A stretch of DNA of 64,000 nt from Sphingomicrobium aestuariivivum. Its GTDB lineage: Bacteria > Pseudomonadota > Alphaproteobacteria > Sphingomonadales > Sphingomonadaceae. The position numbers and the translations under genes are program-made. Location: the NCBI RefSeq assembly GCF_024721585.1, contig NZ_CP102629.1, positions 1,054,001 to 1,118,000 of the forward strand, read 5' to 3'. The notes below the pieces were generated by a model. It was not told the DNA's origin. It searched no databases and worked only from the letters and a program-made list of their open reading frames with translations. Positions 1-7,973 of this stretch are shown one piece after another. Every line of letters starts with the position of its first letter. Within the stretch, counting starts at the first letter, position 1.

Positions 1-533
1 TCGATCTTGAGGACGGCGAGGTCGCTGTCGGGGTCGCGGCCGACGATGCGGGCCTCATATTCGGTGCGGTCGGGGAAGGTCACATAGACCTCGTCGACGG
101 TGCCGCCCTGCCCGTCGCGGCTCTCGATGAGATGATTGTTGGTGACGATATAGCCGTCGGGCGAGATGACGAAGCCCGAGCCGAGCGAGCCCGTCTCGCG
201 CGTCACCGGTTCCTCGCCCTGGTTCTGGCCCTGCTCCTGCCCACGCGGGTTGGGGACACCGAAACGGCGGAAGAACTGGTCGAACGGATCCTGGTTCTGG
301 CGGCGCTGCACCTCGACCTGCTGGCGGGTCGAGATGTTGACGACCGCGGGCTGGAGCCGCGCGGCGAGATCGGCGAAGCTTTCGGGCGCGCCCTGCACGG
401 GCACGGGGCGGGCGGCATTCTGCGCCTGCATGCCGGCGAGCTCGCCGCCGGTCATCGAATAGGCACTCCCCCCGAGCAAAAGCGCGGCGGCAATCCCGTA
501 AACGTAGCGCACGGCGGTCATCTCCTTGGCCAT
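1..533 (-). CDS. degP: Do-family periplasmic serine protease DegP/HtrA (5' part only)
   Basis: Only the first 177 residues are in the window; the gene runs off the left edge. They show an N-terminal hydrophobic signal segment (about residues 6-26), a Gln/Asn-rich loop (about 72-107), then the trypsin-like fold with GSGFVI at 118-123, TNNHLI with the catalytic His at 134, and DLAVLKI with the catalytic Asp at 171. The catalytic Ser and the PDZ domains must lie outside. DegP degrades or refolds misfolded envelope proteins in the periplasm. The start is the ATG at 533, preceded by GAAGAGGA; an ATG four codons later is possible. It follows hflK-hflC, so a joint membrane quality-control operon is likely, but 140 bp with a small hairpin separate it from hflC. 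Confidence 0.9.
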   Translation of the reverse strand, partial: MAKEMTAVRYVYGIAAALLLGGSAYSMTGGELAGMQAQNAARPVPVQGAPESFADLAARLQPAVVNISTRQQVEVQRRQNQDPFDQFFRRFGVPNPRGQEQGQNQGEEPVTRETGSLGSGFVISPDGYIVTNNHLIESRDGQGGTVDEVYVTFPDRTEYEARIVGRDPDSDLAVLKI

Positions 534-594
534 TCAGTCGTCCTCTTCATCGCATGCATGCTGGTCGAAAGCGAGGCTAGGTTGGCGAGTTGAA

Positions 595-610
595 CGCCAT
601 TTGAATGGCG
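595..610 (-). other. small hairpin between hflC and degP
   Basis: Perfect 6-bp inverted repeat CGCCAT/ATGGCG with a 4-base loop, in the 140-bp gap between the hflC stop and the degP start. No T-run follows on either strand, so it is a weak candidate for a terminator or for an mRNA processing site. It could be chance. Confidence 0.3.
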
Positions 611-673
611 CTCTTCGCAACGACCAACGGGCGGCCCGCTTCTACCAAATGCACGTTTCGCGCCTCCGTTGCC

Positions 674-1537
674 TCAGCGGCCGGTGAACTCGCGGAAATA
701 TTCATTGTCCGGCGAGAGCACGACAGAGGCCTCGCCCTTGGGATCGTCGGCGCGGCCGTTCTTCACGAAGGTCGTGCGATAGCTCTGCATCGCGCGATAG
801 AAATCGTAGAAGTCCGGATCCTGCCCGAAGCTCTCCGCATAGGTGCGCGCGGCATCGGCGTCGGCCTCGGCGCGGATGATCTGCGCCTGCTTGTTGCCCT
901 GCGCGCGGATGGCGCGGGCTTCCTGCTCGCGCGCGGTGCGCATGCGCTGGAAGGCACTGTCGAGCGGGGAGCCGTCGGGAAGGTCGGCGCGCTTGATGCG
1001 CACGTCGATGATCTCGGCGCCATATTGGCGTGCGACCTCGTCGAGCCCCTGCCGGATATTCTCCATCACGCCCTCGCGCTCGGGGCTGAGCAGCGAGGCG
1101 AAGGGAATGCGGCCGAGCTCGTTCCTGAGCTGCGAGCCGAGGATGGGCCGGAGCGCTTCCTCGACGCGTTCGACGCGCTGGGCGGCGACATACATCTGCA
1201 GCGGATCGGTGATGCGATAGCGTGCGAAGGCGTCGACCTCGAGCCGCAGCTGGTCGGTCGACAGCACGAGCTGCGTGTCCATGTCGATGTCGCGCACGCG
1301 CTTGTCGATCCACACCACATCCTCGGCAAAGGGGATGCGCCAGGTGAGGCCCGCGCCCTCGCCGCCGATGCCCTGCCCCTCGACATAAGGGTTGATGATG
1401 CGTTCGGGCTTGCCGAAGCGCACGACCACGCCCTGGTCGGTCTCGCGCGCCACGGGGAAGGCGGCGACGAGCAGCACGATGAGGAAGAGGACGCCGAAGA
1501 AGGTGGCGAGCGGATGGTTCTTCAAGAGACGGAACAT
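674..1537 (-). CDS. hflC: HflC, membrane protease modulator (SPFH/prohibitin family)
   Basis: A protein of 287 residues, the usual HflC length, with one N-terminal membrane helix (about 10-28) followed by an SPFH domain beginning with GVVVRFGKPE. A long helical, Arg/Ala/Glu-rich segment follows in the second half, as expected for the coiled-coil wall of the HflKC cage. In known systems HflC and HflK form a large periplasmic-facing ring that encloses FtsH and limits its proteolysis of membrane proteins. The ATG overlaps the hflK stop by one base (TAATG), so translation is probably coupled. Interestingly, ftsH itself is at the far right end of this window. Family assignment is firm; regulation of FtsH is inferred from homologues. 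Confidence 0.95.
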   Translation of the reverse strand: MFRLLKNHPLATFFGVLFLIVLLVAAFPVARETDQGVVVRFGKPERIINPYVEGQGIGGEGAGLTWRIPFAEDVVWIDKRVRDIDMDTQLVLSTDQLRLEVDAFARYRITDPLQMYVAAQRVERVEEALRPILGSQLRNELGRIPFASLLSPEREGVMENIRQGLDEVARQYGAEIIDVRIKRADLPDGSPLDSAFQRMRTAREQEARAIRAQGNKQAQIIRAEADADAARTYAESFGQDPDFYDFYRAMQSYRTTFVKNGRADDPKGEASVVLSPDNEYFREFTGR

Positions 1538-2694
1538 TACTGGCCTCCTCCGCTGGTCGCCGTCGTCGTCGCTGGCGTCGAGCGGCGCAGTTCGTTGAGG
1601 GGCAGATAGGGCTGGACCCCGTCGGCGCTGATGATGGTCTTGTCGACGTCACGCAGCACGCGCTCCATCGTCTCGTAATACATGCGCCGCTGGGTCACGC
1701 GGGGCGCGAGGCGATATTCCTGGAAGACCTTGTCGAAGGCCTCGGCCTCGCCCTGCGCCTGCGCGGTGATCTGGAGGGCATAGGCGCGCGCCTCGTTGAT
1801 GAAGCTCTGCGCGTCCTGCTGCGCGGCGGTGACCTGCTTGAAGGCCTCGTTGACCGTCTCGGGCGGGTCGGCGCGCTTGATTTCCACACCACGCATCTCG
1901 ATGCCCGAGCGATAGGCGTCGAGCGTCTGCTGCATCTCGGCCTGCACCTGCGCCTGGATTTCCGAACGGCCCTCGCCGATCGCGTCCTGGAGGCTGGCGT
2001 TGGCGATCACCTGCCGCATGGCGCTCTCGGCGACCTGCCGGACCGTGTCTTCCTGGTTGGCCAGTTCGAACAGGTAATTCTCGGGATCGCGGATCTTCCA
2101 GCGCACCTGGTAGGCGATGTCGATGATATTCTCGTCGCCCGTCAGCATGAGGTTCTCGGTCTCGTCCGAGCCGACATCGATGTTGCGGATGTCCTCGACA
2201 TCGACCTTCTCGACGCGATCGATCGGGGCGGGCAGCGTGAGGCCGATACCCGGGCCCAGCGTCTCGACATAGCGGCCGAAGCGCGTGACCACGCCGCGCT
2301 CTTCGGGCGCCACGCGGTGGACGGTCGAGAAGAGGAGGAGCAGCAGCACGAGGCCGACGATCGCCCAGACGATGATGTTTCCATTGGGCATCTGCGGGAA
2401 GGCCGGACCGCGCCCGCCGGGACCGCGTCCGCCGCCGAAGCGCGCGCGATTGCCCTTGAGCCAGTCATCGAGGCTGGTGATATTGCCGGGGCCCTTGCGC
2501 CCCTTGCCACCGCCATTGCCGCCGCCACCGGGCGGGGTCGGTCCCGGCTGCCACGGTCCCTTGGGCGGCTCGCCGCCGCCTCCCGAACCGCCGCCCGATC
2601 CCTTGCCGCCGCCACTGCTGCCGCCGGCCGGACCCCAGGGTCCCTTGCTGTCACTGAAAAGCGCGTGGCCGCGCCACCCCGAAAAAATGCTCAT
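1537..2694 (-). CDS. hflK: HflK, membrane protease modulator (SPFH family)
   Basis: A protein of 385 residues. The N-terminal 90 residues are Gly/Pro-rich with the typical cytosolic HflK composition (many GGG and GPW runs). One membrane helix follows at about 107-124, then an SPFH domain starting near EERGVVTRFGR and a helical Ala/Gln/Glu-rich tail. It pairs with HflC to form the FtsH-regulating complex. The ATG at 2694 is chosen because residues MSIFSGWRGH match the usual HflK beginning; a TTG 16 codons upstream is open but less likely. There is no clear Shine-Dalgarno, and a TATTAT box lies only six bases before the ATG, which would fit a leaderless transcript. Divergent from the mrp-type gene. 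Confidence 0.95.
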   Translation of the reverse strand: MSIFSGWRGHALFSDSKGPWGPAGGSSGGGKGSGGGSGGGGEPPKGPWQPGPTPPGGGGNGGGKGRKGPGNITSLDDWLKGNRARFGGGRGPGGRGPAFPQMPNGNIIVWAIVGLVLLLLLFSTVHRVAPEERGVVTRFGRYVETLGPGIGLTLPAPIDRVEKVDVEDIRNIDVGSDETENLMLTGDENIIDIAYQVRWKIRDPENYLFELANQEDTVRQVAESAMRQVIANASLQDAIGEGRSEIQAQVQAEMQQTLDAYRSGIEMRGVEIKRADPPETVNEAFKQVTAAQQDAQSFINEARAYALQITAQAQGEAEAFDKVFQEYRLAPRVTQRRMYYETMERVLRDVDKTIISADGVQPYLPLNELRRSTPATTTATSGGGQ

Positions 2695-2700
2695 GGCCCG

Positions 2701-2706
2701 ATAATA
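2701..2706 (-). promoter_or_regulatory. possible -10 box of hflK, very close to the start codon
   Basis: TATTAT on the minus strand, six bases upstream of the hflK ATG. If used, transcription would begin at or next to the ATG and give a leaderless mRNA; no Shine-Dalgarno is visible. No convincing -35 hexamer is seen 16-18 bases upstream. Confidence 0.35.
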
Positions 2707-2748
2707 GGGGCGCGGGCGGCAAAAAAAAGGGACAGTCGACAAAAGGCC

Positions 2749-2754
2749 TATTAT
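2749..2754 (+). promoter_or_regulatory. possible -10 box of the Mrp/ApbC gene
   Basis: TATTAT on the plus strand, 11 bases before the ATG at 2766, in the 71-bp divergent region shared with hflK. The same CCTATTAT core occurs on the opposite strand in front of hflK. A GGAG lies between this box and the ATG, so either a very short leader or another promoter further upstream is possible. Confidence 0.35.
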
Positions 2755-2765
2755 GGAGGCCGCCC

Positions 2766-3728
<963 letters not shown>

Positions 3729-3758
3729 TCCGTTGGGAGCGGCAAAAGGAGAGTATCC

Positions 3759-4196
3759 ATGCCGCTTACCCGTGACGACGACATCGCCCGACTGCTCCGC
3801 GAGACGCGCACCATCGCGATGGTCGGCGCCTCCGACAAACCGCACCGCGACAGCAACCGCGTGATGGCCTGGCTGATCGAGAAGGGCTATCGCGTCCTGC
3901 CGGTCAATCCGCGCATCACCGGCGAACATGTCCACGGCGAATATGTCTGGCGCGAACTGTCGCAGATCGACGTGCCGATCGACATGGTCGACTGCTTCGT
4001 CAATTCGGATCATGTCGGCGCCATCGTCGACCAGGCCATCCTCGCGGGTGCCAAGTCGGTGTGGATGCAGCTTGGCGTCATCGACGAGGCCGCCGCCGCG
4101 CGTGCCGAGGCCGCGGGGCTCGAGGTTGTCATGGACCGCTGCCCCAAGATCGAGATCCCGCGCCTCGGGGTGGAACCGGTCGCCGCGCAGGGCTGA
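3759..4196 (+). CDS. CoA-binding domain protein (YccU-like)
   Basis: A protein of 145 residues consisting of a single Rossmann-type CoA-binding domain. The beginning TIAMVGASDKPHRDSN and the later MQLGVIDEAAAARAEAAGL pattern match the YccU/succinyl-CoA-synthetase-like CoA_binding family, which binds CoA in some solved members. No catalytic activity is known for these short proteins. AAAGGAG stands seven bases ahead of the ATG. It follows the Mrp gene closely and so is probably cotranscribed. Function remains unassigned. Confidence 0.85.
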   Translation: MPLTRDDDIARLLRETRTIAMVGASDKPHRDSNRVMAWLIEKGYRVLPVNPRITGEHVHGEYVWRELSQIDVPIDMVDCFVNSDHVGAIVDQAILAGAKSVWMQLGVIDEAAAARAEAAGLEVVMDRCPKIEIPRLGVEPVAAQG

Positions 4197-4260
4197 CCGG
4201 TCCCTGCACGGGACATCGCGCCAACCTTAACCTTGATCAATCATCCGTACTAATGGATAG

Positions 4261-4285
4261 TCCCTGTCATCGTGGGTGACAGGGA
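4261..4285 (+). promoter_or_regulatory. hairpin sequestering the ribosome binding site of the metalloprotease gene
   Basis: Perfect 9-bp inverted repeat (TCCCTGTCA and TGACAGGGA) with a 7-base loop, ending ten bases before the ATG at 4295. The right arm contains AGGGA, the start of the Shine-Dalgarno AGGGAG. In RNA the hairpin would mask the ribosome binding site. It could act as a translational switch, or at DNA level as an operator. Both roles are inferred from position only. Confidence 0.5.
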
Positions 4286-4294
4286 GAGACGGAC

Positions 4295-5245
4295 ATGAAG
4301 ACGCTTTTGCTCGCCGGCTGCGGCGCGGCGGTGCTCGCCGCGGGGACGGCGGTCGCCGGCACCGGCCACCAGTGGGGCGATTATCTGTGGGGCTCGCCCG
4401 GCAACAAGCCGACGCTGACGCTTCGCCACAAGTTCGCCGACGCCACCGCATCGAAGTGGATGCCTTATTACCTCACCGGCGCCAATGACGCGCTGACCAA
4501 GTGGAACGACGATGCGCGCTCGCCGCTCACGCTCAACGAGCTGGGCGAGGCGACGCATACGACCAGTTCGGCGTGCAACCCGCGCTCGGGCGAAATCACC
4601 GTCTGTTCGGACGAATATGGCACCAACCAGGGCTGGGTCGGCATCGCCAACATCTGGGCGAGCGGCACCTCGATCACGCAGGCCACCGCCCGCATGAACG
4701 ACAGCTATTACGAATATTCGACCTTCTACGACACCGACGGCCAGCGCCAGTTCGTCGTCTGCCACGAGATCGGCCACACCTTCGGGCTCGGCCATCTCGA
4801 CACCAATTTCAACAACGCCAACCTCGAAAGCTGCATGGACTATACGTCCAACCCCGAGGGGCCGCCCGACAACCGCGATCCGGGGCCCGTCGACTGGGAG
4901 GTGCTGACCAGCGCCACCATGTACGGTCCGGTCGGTGACGGCGGCGGCGATCCCCCGCCCGAGGAAGAACCGCCCACCACCAAACCCGGCAAGGGTGGCG
5001 GCAAAGGCGGTGGCGGCGGCGGCGGCGGCGGCGGCGGCAAGGGCAAGAACAAGCTCGTCGCGCCCCCGACCACGGCGGAAGCCGCGCTGGAGCGTGGCCG
5101 CTTCGGCGGTATCCTCGGCTATGACGGCGCGGGCCGTCCCAACGTCTATGTGCAGGACATGCGCGGGGGGCAGCGCAAGTTCACCTTCGTCATGTGGGCC
5201 GAGGGCTATCGCCCCGCCGGCTCGCAGCGTCCCGCCGGACGCTAG
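4295..5245 (+). CDS. secreted matrixin-like zinc metalloprotease with Gly-rich linker
   Basis: A protein of 316 residues. A signal peptide (about 1-21, ending in AVAG) is followed by a metzincin domain. The zinc-binding motif HEIGHTFGLGH is at 157-167 and a Met-turn-like CMDYT at 180-184. After the catalytic domain come a Pro/Glu/Thr-rich stretch (219-231), a Lys-dotted Gly run (about 233-250, with up to eleven consecutive Gly) and a C-terminal domain of about 65 residues with no family I recognise. Predicted to be exported and to cleave extracellular or envelope proteins. Six Cys residues in the mature part (94, 104, 156, 180 among them) may form disulfides. Its ribosome binding site is inside a hairpin. 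No inhibitor gene is adjacent. Confidence 0.8.
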   Translation: MKTLLLAGCGAAVLAAGTAVAGTGHQWGDYLWGSPGNKPTLTLRHKFADATASKWMPYYLTGANDALTKWNDDARSPLTLNELGEATHTTSSACNPRSGEITVCSDEYGTNQGWVGIANIWASGTSITQATARMNDSYYEYSTFYDTDGQRQFVVCHEIGHTFGLGHLDTNFNNANLESCMDYTSNPEGPPDNRDPGPVDWEVLTSATMYGPVGDGGGDPPPEEEPPTTKPGKGGGKGGGGGGGGGGGKGKNKLVAPPTTAEAALERGRFGGILGYDGAGRPNVYVQDMRGGQRKFTFVMWAEGYRPAGSQRPAGR

Positions 5246-5264
5246 TCACGCTTTGGCAGAGTGC

Positions 5265-5295
5265 CGGTGGTCGTGGGCTCAGCCCACGGCCACCG
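5265..5295. terminator. stem-loop at the convergent junction of the metalloprotease and pmbA genes
   Basis: A 13-bp stem with one G-T wobble and a 5-base loop between two convergent genes, partly inside the last codons of pmbA. No T-run follows on the plus strand, so if it terminates transcription it is not of the classical Rho-independent type. Confidence 0.35.
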
Positions 5296-6625
5296 TCATT
5301 TCGGGCACCAGCAACGTGGGCGCATCGACGCCCTTTTTCAGCACGAGATCGCTGCCCGGCTCGAGGGTCGCGAACATGTCCTTGAGGTTGGACGCGATGG
5401 TCGCCCCGCTCGCCGGCGCGACGATCTCGCCATACTCGACATAGAAGCCCGCGGCGCCGCGCGAATAGTCGCCGGTGACCCCGTTGACCCCCTGCCCGAT
5501 CAGCTCGGTCACGAGGAAGCAGCGGGGATGGGCCGCGAGCAGTTCCTCGCGGCTCCGCGTCCCCGCCTCGATCCAGAAATTGCTCGGCCCCGCACCGGGC
5601 GCCCCGCCGGGACCGCGGATGGCATGGCCGGTCGGCGCGATGCCGAGCTGGCGCGCAGGCGCGGAGGCGGCGAACCAGCTTTTCAGCACGCCGTCCTCGA
5701 TGATGTTCATCTGCCTGACCGGCAGCCCCTCGCCGTCGAAGCCGTGGCTGCGAAGCCCGCGCGTGCGCAGCGGATCGTCGGTGATGGTGACACCCTTGGC
5801 GAAGACCTGCTCGCCCATCCGGTCCTGGAGGAAGGAGGAGCGCCGCGCGACCGAACTGCCCGACAGCGCGCCGGCAAGATGCGACAAGAGCGTCGTTGCC
5901 ACGCGCGGGTCGAACAGCACCGCCATCCGCCCGCCCTCGAACTTCTGCGGCGCGAGCCGAGCGGCGGCACGTTCACCTGCGCGGGTGCCGATGGCGCGCG
6001 CATCCTCGAGGTCGGCGAGATAGCGCGCCGAATGATAGTCGTAATCGCGCTCCTGTCCGCCCTCGCCCTCGGCGATGACCGCGACCGAGCAGCCGTGGCC
6101 CGAGGAGCGGAAGGCGGCATCGACGCCGTGGCTGGTCGCCAGCGCGAACAGGCTCGAGGAGGCAGAGGCCGAGGCGCCCGATGAATTGGCGACCTTGTCG
6201 ACGGCCAGCGCCGCCGCCTCGCATTCGAGCGCGCGTTCCTTCAGTGCCTCGGGATCAGGCTCGCCTTCCTCGTAAAGGTCGAGGTCGGGTGCCTCGCCGC
6301 GCATGAGGAGATCCTCCGGCGCGAGCCCCGCATATTCGTCCTCGCTCGCCGCCTTGGCCATCGCATGCGCGCGGGTCGCAAGCCCCGCGAGCCCGTCTTC
6401 GGACAGGTCGGAGGAGGAGACGCTGGCGACCTTCTGGCCGAGGAAGAGGCGGAGCCCCAGCTTCTCGCCCTCCGAGCGCTGCACGTCCTCGAGCGCCCCC
6501 ATCCGCACCTCGACCGAGGAGGAAGAGGAGGAGACGAGCGCGGCGTCGGCGGCGGTCGCGCCCGCCTTCATCGCGAGTTCGACGGCGCGGCGGGTGGCGG
6601 TTCGGGCGGTCTCGAGGTTACGCAT
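5279..6625 (-). CDS. pmbA: PmbA/TldE family protein (TldD-TldE peptidase partner)
   Basis: A protein of 448 residues, the normal PmbA/TldE size. The N-terminus has the VELAMKAGATAADA helix and a VRMGALEDVQRSEGEKLGLRLF strand region; the C-terminal half has the conserved SSFLQDRMGEQVF, RTRGLRSHGFDGEG and GVNGVTGDYSRGAAGF segments of the family. It lacks the HExxxH zinc motif of TldD, as expected for TldE. In E. coli, TldD and TldE form a heterodimeric peptidase that unfolds and degrades peptides, including modified ones such as microcin B17 precursor and CcdA. No tldD is in this window. The start ATG is 19 bp from the ubiA stop side, so it likely follows ubiA only by proximity: ubiA lies upstream on the same strand and may be cotranscribed. 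Confidence 0.92.
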   Translation of the reverse strand: MRNLETARTATRRAVELAMKAGATAADAALVSSSSSSVEVRMGALEDVQRSEGEKLGLRLFLGQKVASVSSSDLSEDGLAGLATRAHAMAKAASEDEYAGLAPEDLLMRGEAPDLDLYEEGEPDPEALKERALECEAAALAVDKVANSSGASASASSSLFALATSHGVDAAFRSSGHGCSVAVIAEGEGGQERDYDYHSARYLADLEDARAIGTRAGERAAARLAPQKFEGGRMAVLFDPRVATTLLSHLAGALSGSSVARRSSFLQDRMGEQVFAKGVTITDDPLRTRGLRSHGFDGEGLPVRQMNIIEDGVLKSWFAASAPARQLGIAPTGHAIRGPGGAPGAGPSNFWIEAGTRSREELLAAHPRCFLVTELIGQGVNGVTGDYSRGAAGFYVEYGEIVAPASGATIASNLKDMFATLEPGSDLVLKKGVDAPTLLVPEMTVAVG

Positions 6626-6644
6626 GACTGCGGCGCTTAAGCCC

Positions 6645-7550
6645 TCAGCCCCCGCGCGACAAGCCGACCGTCAGGCAGGCGAGCGCGAGGAGGAGGCCGG
6701 CGAACCGGTTCGACCGGAACAGCGCCAGCGCGCCCGCCCCGTCTTCGGCATCGACCTTCATCGCCTGCCAGCCGAGATGGAGCGCGACCGGCAGCAGCGC
6801 GAGCAGCGCCAGCGGGGTCGGCTTGAGCTGCCATAGCGCCGCGCCCCAAAGGCCGAGCGCGAGCGCATAGCAAAGCGCTACCCCGCCCTTCACCCGTCCG
6901 CCCAGCGCGCGCGCCGAGGAGCGCACGCCGACCAGCGCATCGTCCTCCACGTCCTGGATCGCATAGACGGTGTCATAGCCCACGACCCAGAAGATCGAGC
7001 CGCCCCACAGGAGGAGGCCGGGCAGGGCGAGGCTGCCCCACGCCGCGGTCCAGCCAACCAGCGCGCCCCAGCTGAAGACGAGGCCGAGCCATGCCTGCGG
7101 CCACCAGGTGATGCGCTTCATGAAGGGATAAGCGGCAACGAGCGCGAGGCTCGCCAGCGCGACCAGCGCGGCGGTCAGCGGCAGTTGCACGAGCACGACA
7201 AGGCCGACGAAGCAAAGCCCGATGGTCAGCCCCCATGCCGCTTTCAGCGAAATCCGCCCGCTCGCCAGCGGCCGGAGCCTCGTGCGCTCGACCCGGGCGT
7301 CGAGATCGCGGTCGACGATATCATTATAGGCACAGCCCGCCGAGCGCATCGCGAAGGCACCGAGGAGGAACCAGCCGACAAGGTCCCAGCGGCCATCGAC
7401 CCCCGCCAGCCCGAGCCCCGCGAGGCAGGGCCAGTAGAGCAGCCAGGTGCCGATCGGCCGGTCGAGCCGCATCAGCGCGGCATAGGGCCGCCAGCTTGGC
7501 GGCAGCGCACCGATGAGGCCGGTGCGTTCGCTGTCGGGAACAGTTTCCAT
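6645..7550 (-). CDS. ubiA: 4-hydroxybenzoate octaprenyltransferase (UbiA)
   Basis: A protein of 301 residues with about eight membrane helices. The first Asp-rich, Mg-diphosphate binding motif NDIVDRDLD is at 76-84 and a second one, IQDVEDD, lies about 120 residues later. UbiA attaches the polyprenyl tail to 4-hydroxybenzoate in the inner membrane, the first membrane-bound step of ubiquinone synthesis; ubiG of the same pathway is at 53.2 kb. The ATG at 7550 gives the family length; an ATG 14 codons upstream is open but would add a non-conserved tail. The gene is divergent from the small secreted-protein gene at 7650. Confidence 0.93.
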   Translation of the reverse strand: METVPDSERTGLIGALPPSWRPYAALMRLDRPIGTWLLYWPCLAGLGLAGVDGRWDLVGWFLLGAFAMRSAGCAYNDIVDRDLDARVERTRLRPLASGRISLKAAWGLTIGLCFVGLVVLVQLPLTAALVALASLALVAAYPFMKRITWWPQAWLGLVFSWGALVGWTAAWGSLALPGLLLWGGSIFWVVGYDTVYAIQDVEDDALVGVRSSARALGGRVKGGVALCYALALGLWGAALWQLKPTPLALLALLPVALHLGWQAMKVDAEDGAGALALFRSNRFAGLLLALACLTVGLSRGG

Positions 7551-7649
7551 GGCCCGACCGCATGGCGCGCGCGGCCCCGTGTGGTCAAGCATTGGACGGG
7601 GGCTTCGAACAGGCGTATCCTGCTCGGCCTCGTGGAAGAGGAGACGGTG

Positions 7650-7973
7650 ATGGTTCTTTACATCATGACGGCGCTGGCGCTGCCGGCCGCGGAGATGCCG
7701 GTGCTGGCGATGGCCCAACCGGAGATCATCCGCGCCGACAAGATCCTCCGCCGACCCAAGCCGGACGAGGTCGAGGGCGAAGGCGAGGAATGCGTGCTGA
7801 AAGGCGCCTCCGAACTGTGCGAGGAAACCGACGCGCAGATCGATCCGCCCTCGCTTCAGCTAGACAGCGCACCGCCGGACGAGGTGGAAGAGAACACCAG
7901 TGACGGGAGCGATGACGAGGTCGCGCGCAAGGGCCGCGCCCGCATCATCTTGCCCGCCTCCAAGCCGCTCTAG
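7650..7973 (+). CDS. small acidic secreted protein, unknown function
   Basis: A protein of 107 residues. The first 20-22 residues are hydrophobic (LYIMTALALPAAEMPVLAMA) and look like a signal peptide or a membrane anchor. The remainder is strongly acidic and Pro-rich, with two Cys (about 48 and 57) that might form one disulfide, and a basic C-terminus (RKGRARI). GAGGAG stands ahead of the ATG at 7650. Its stop overlaps convergently with the phospholipase gene's stop. I recognise no family. Codon use looks like that of its neighbours, so it is probably a real gene. Confidence 0.6.
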   Translation: MVLYIMTALALPAAEMPVLAMAQPEIIRADKILRRPKPDEVEGEGEECVLKGASELCEETDAQIDPPSLQLDSAPPDEVEENTSDGSDDEVARKGRARIILPASKPL

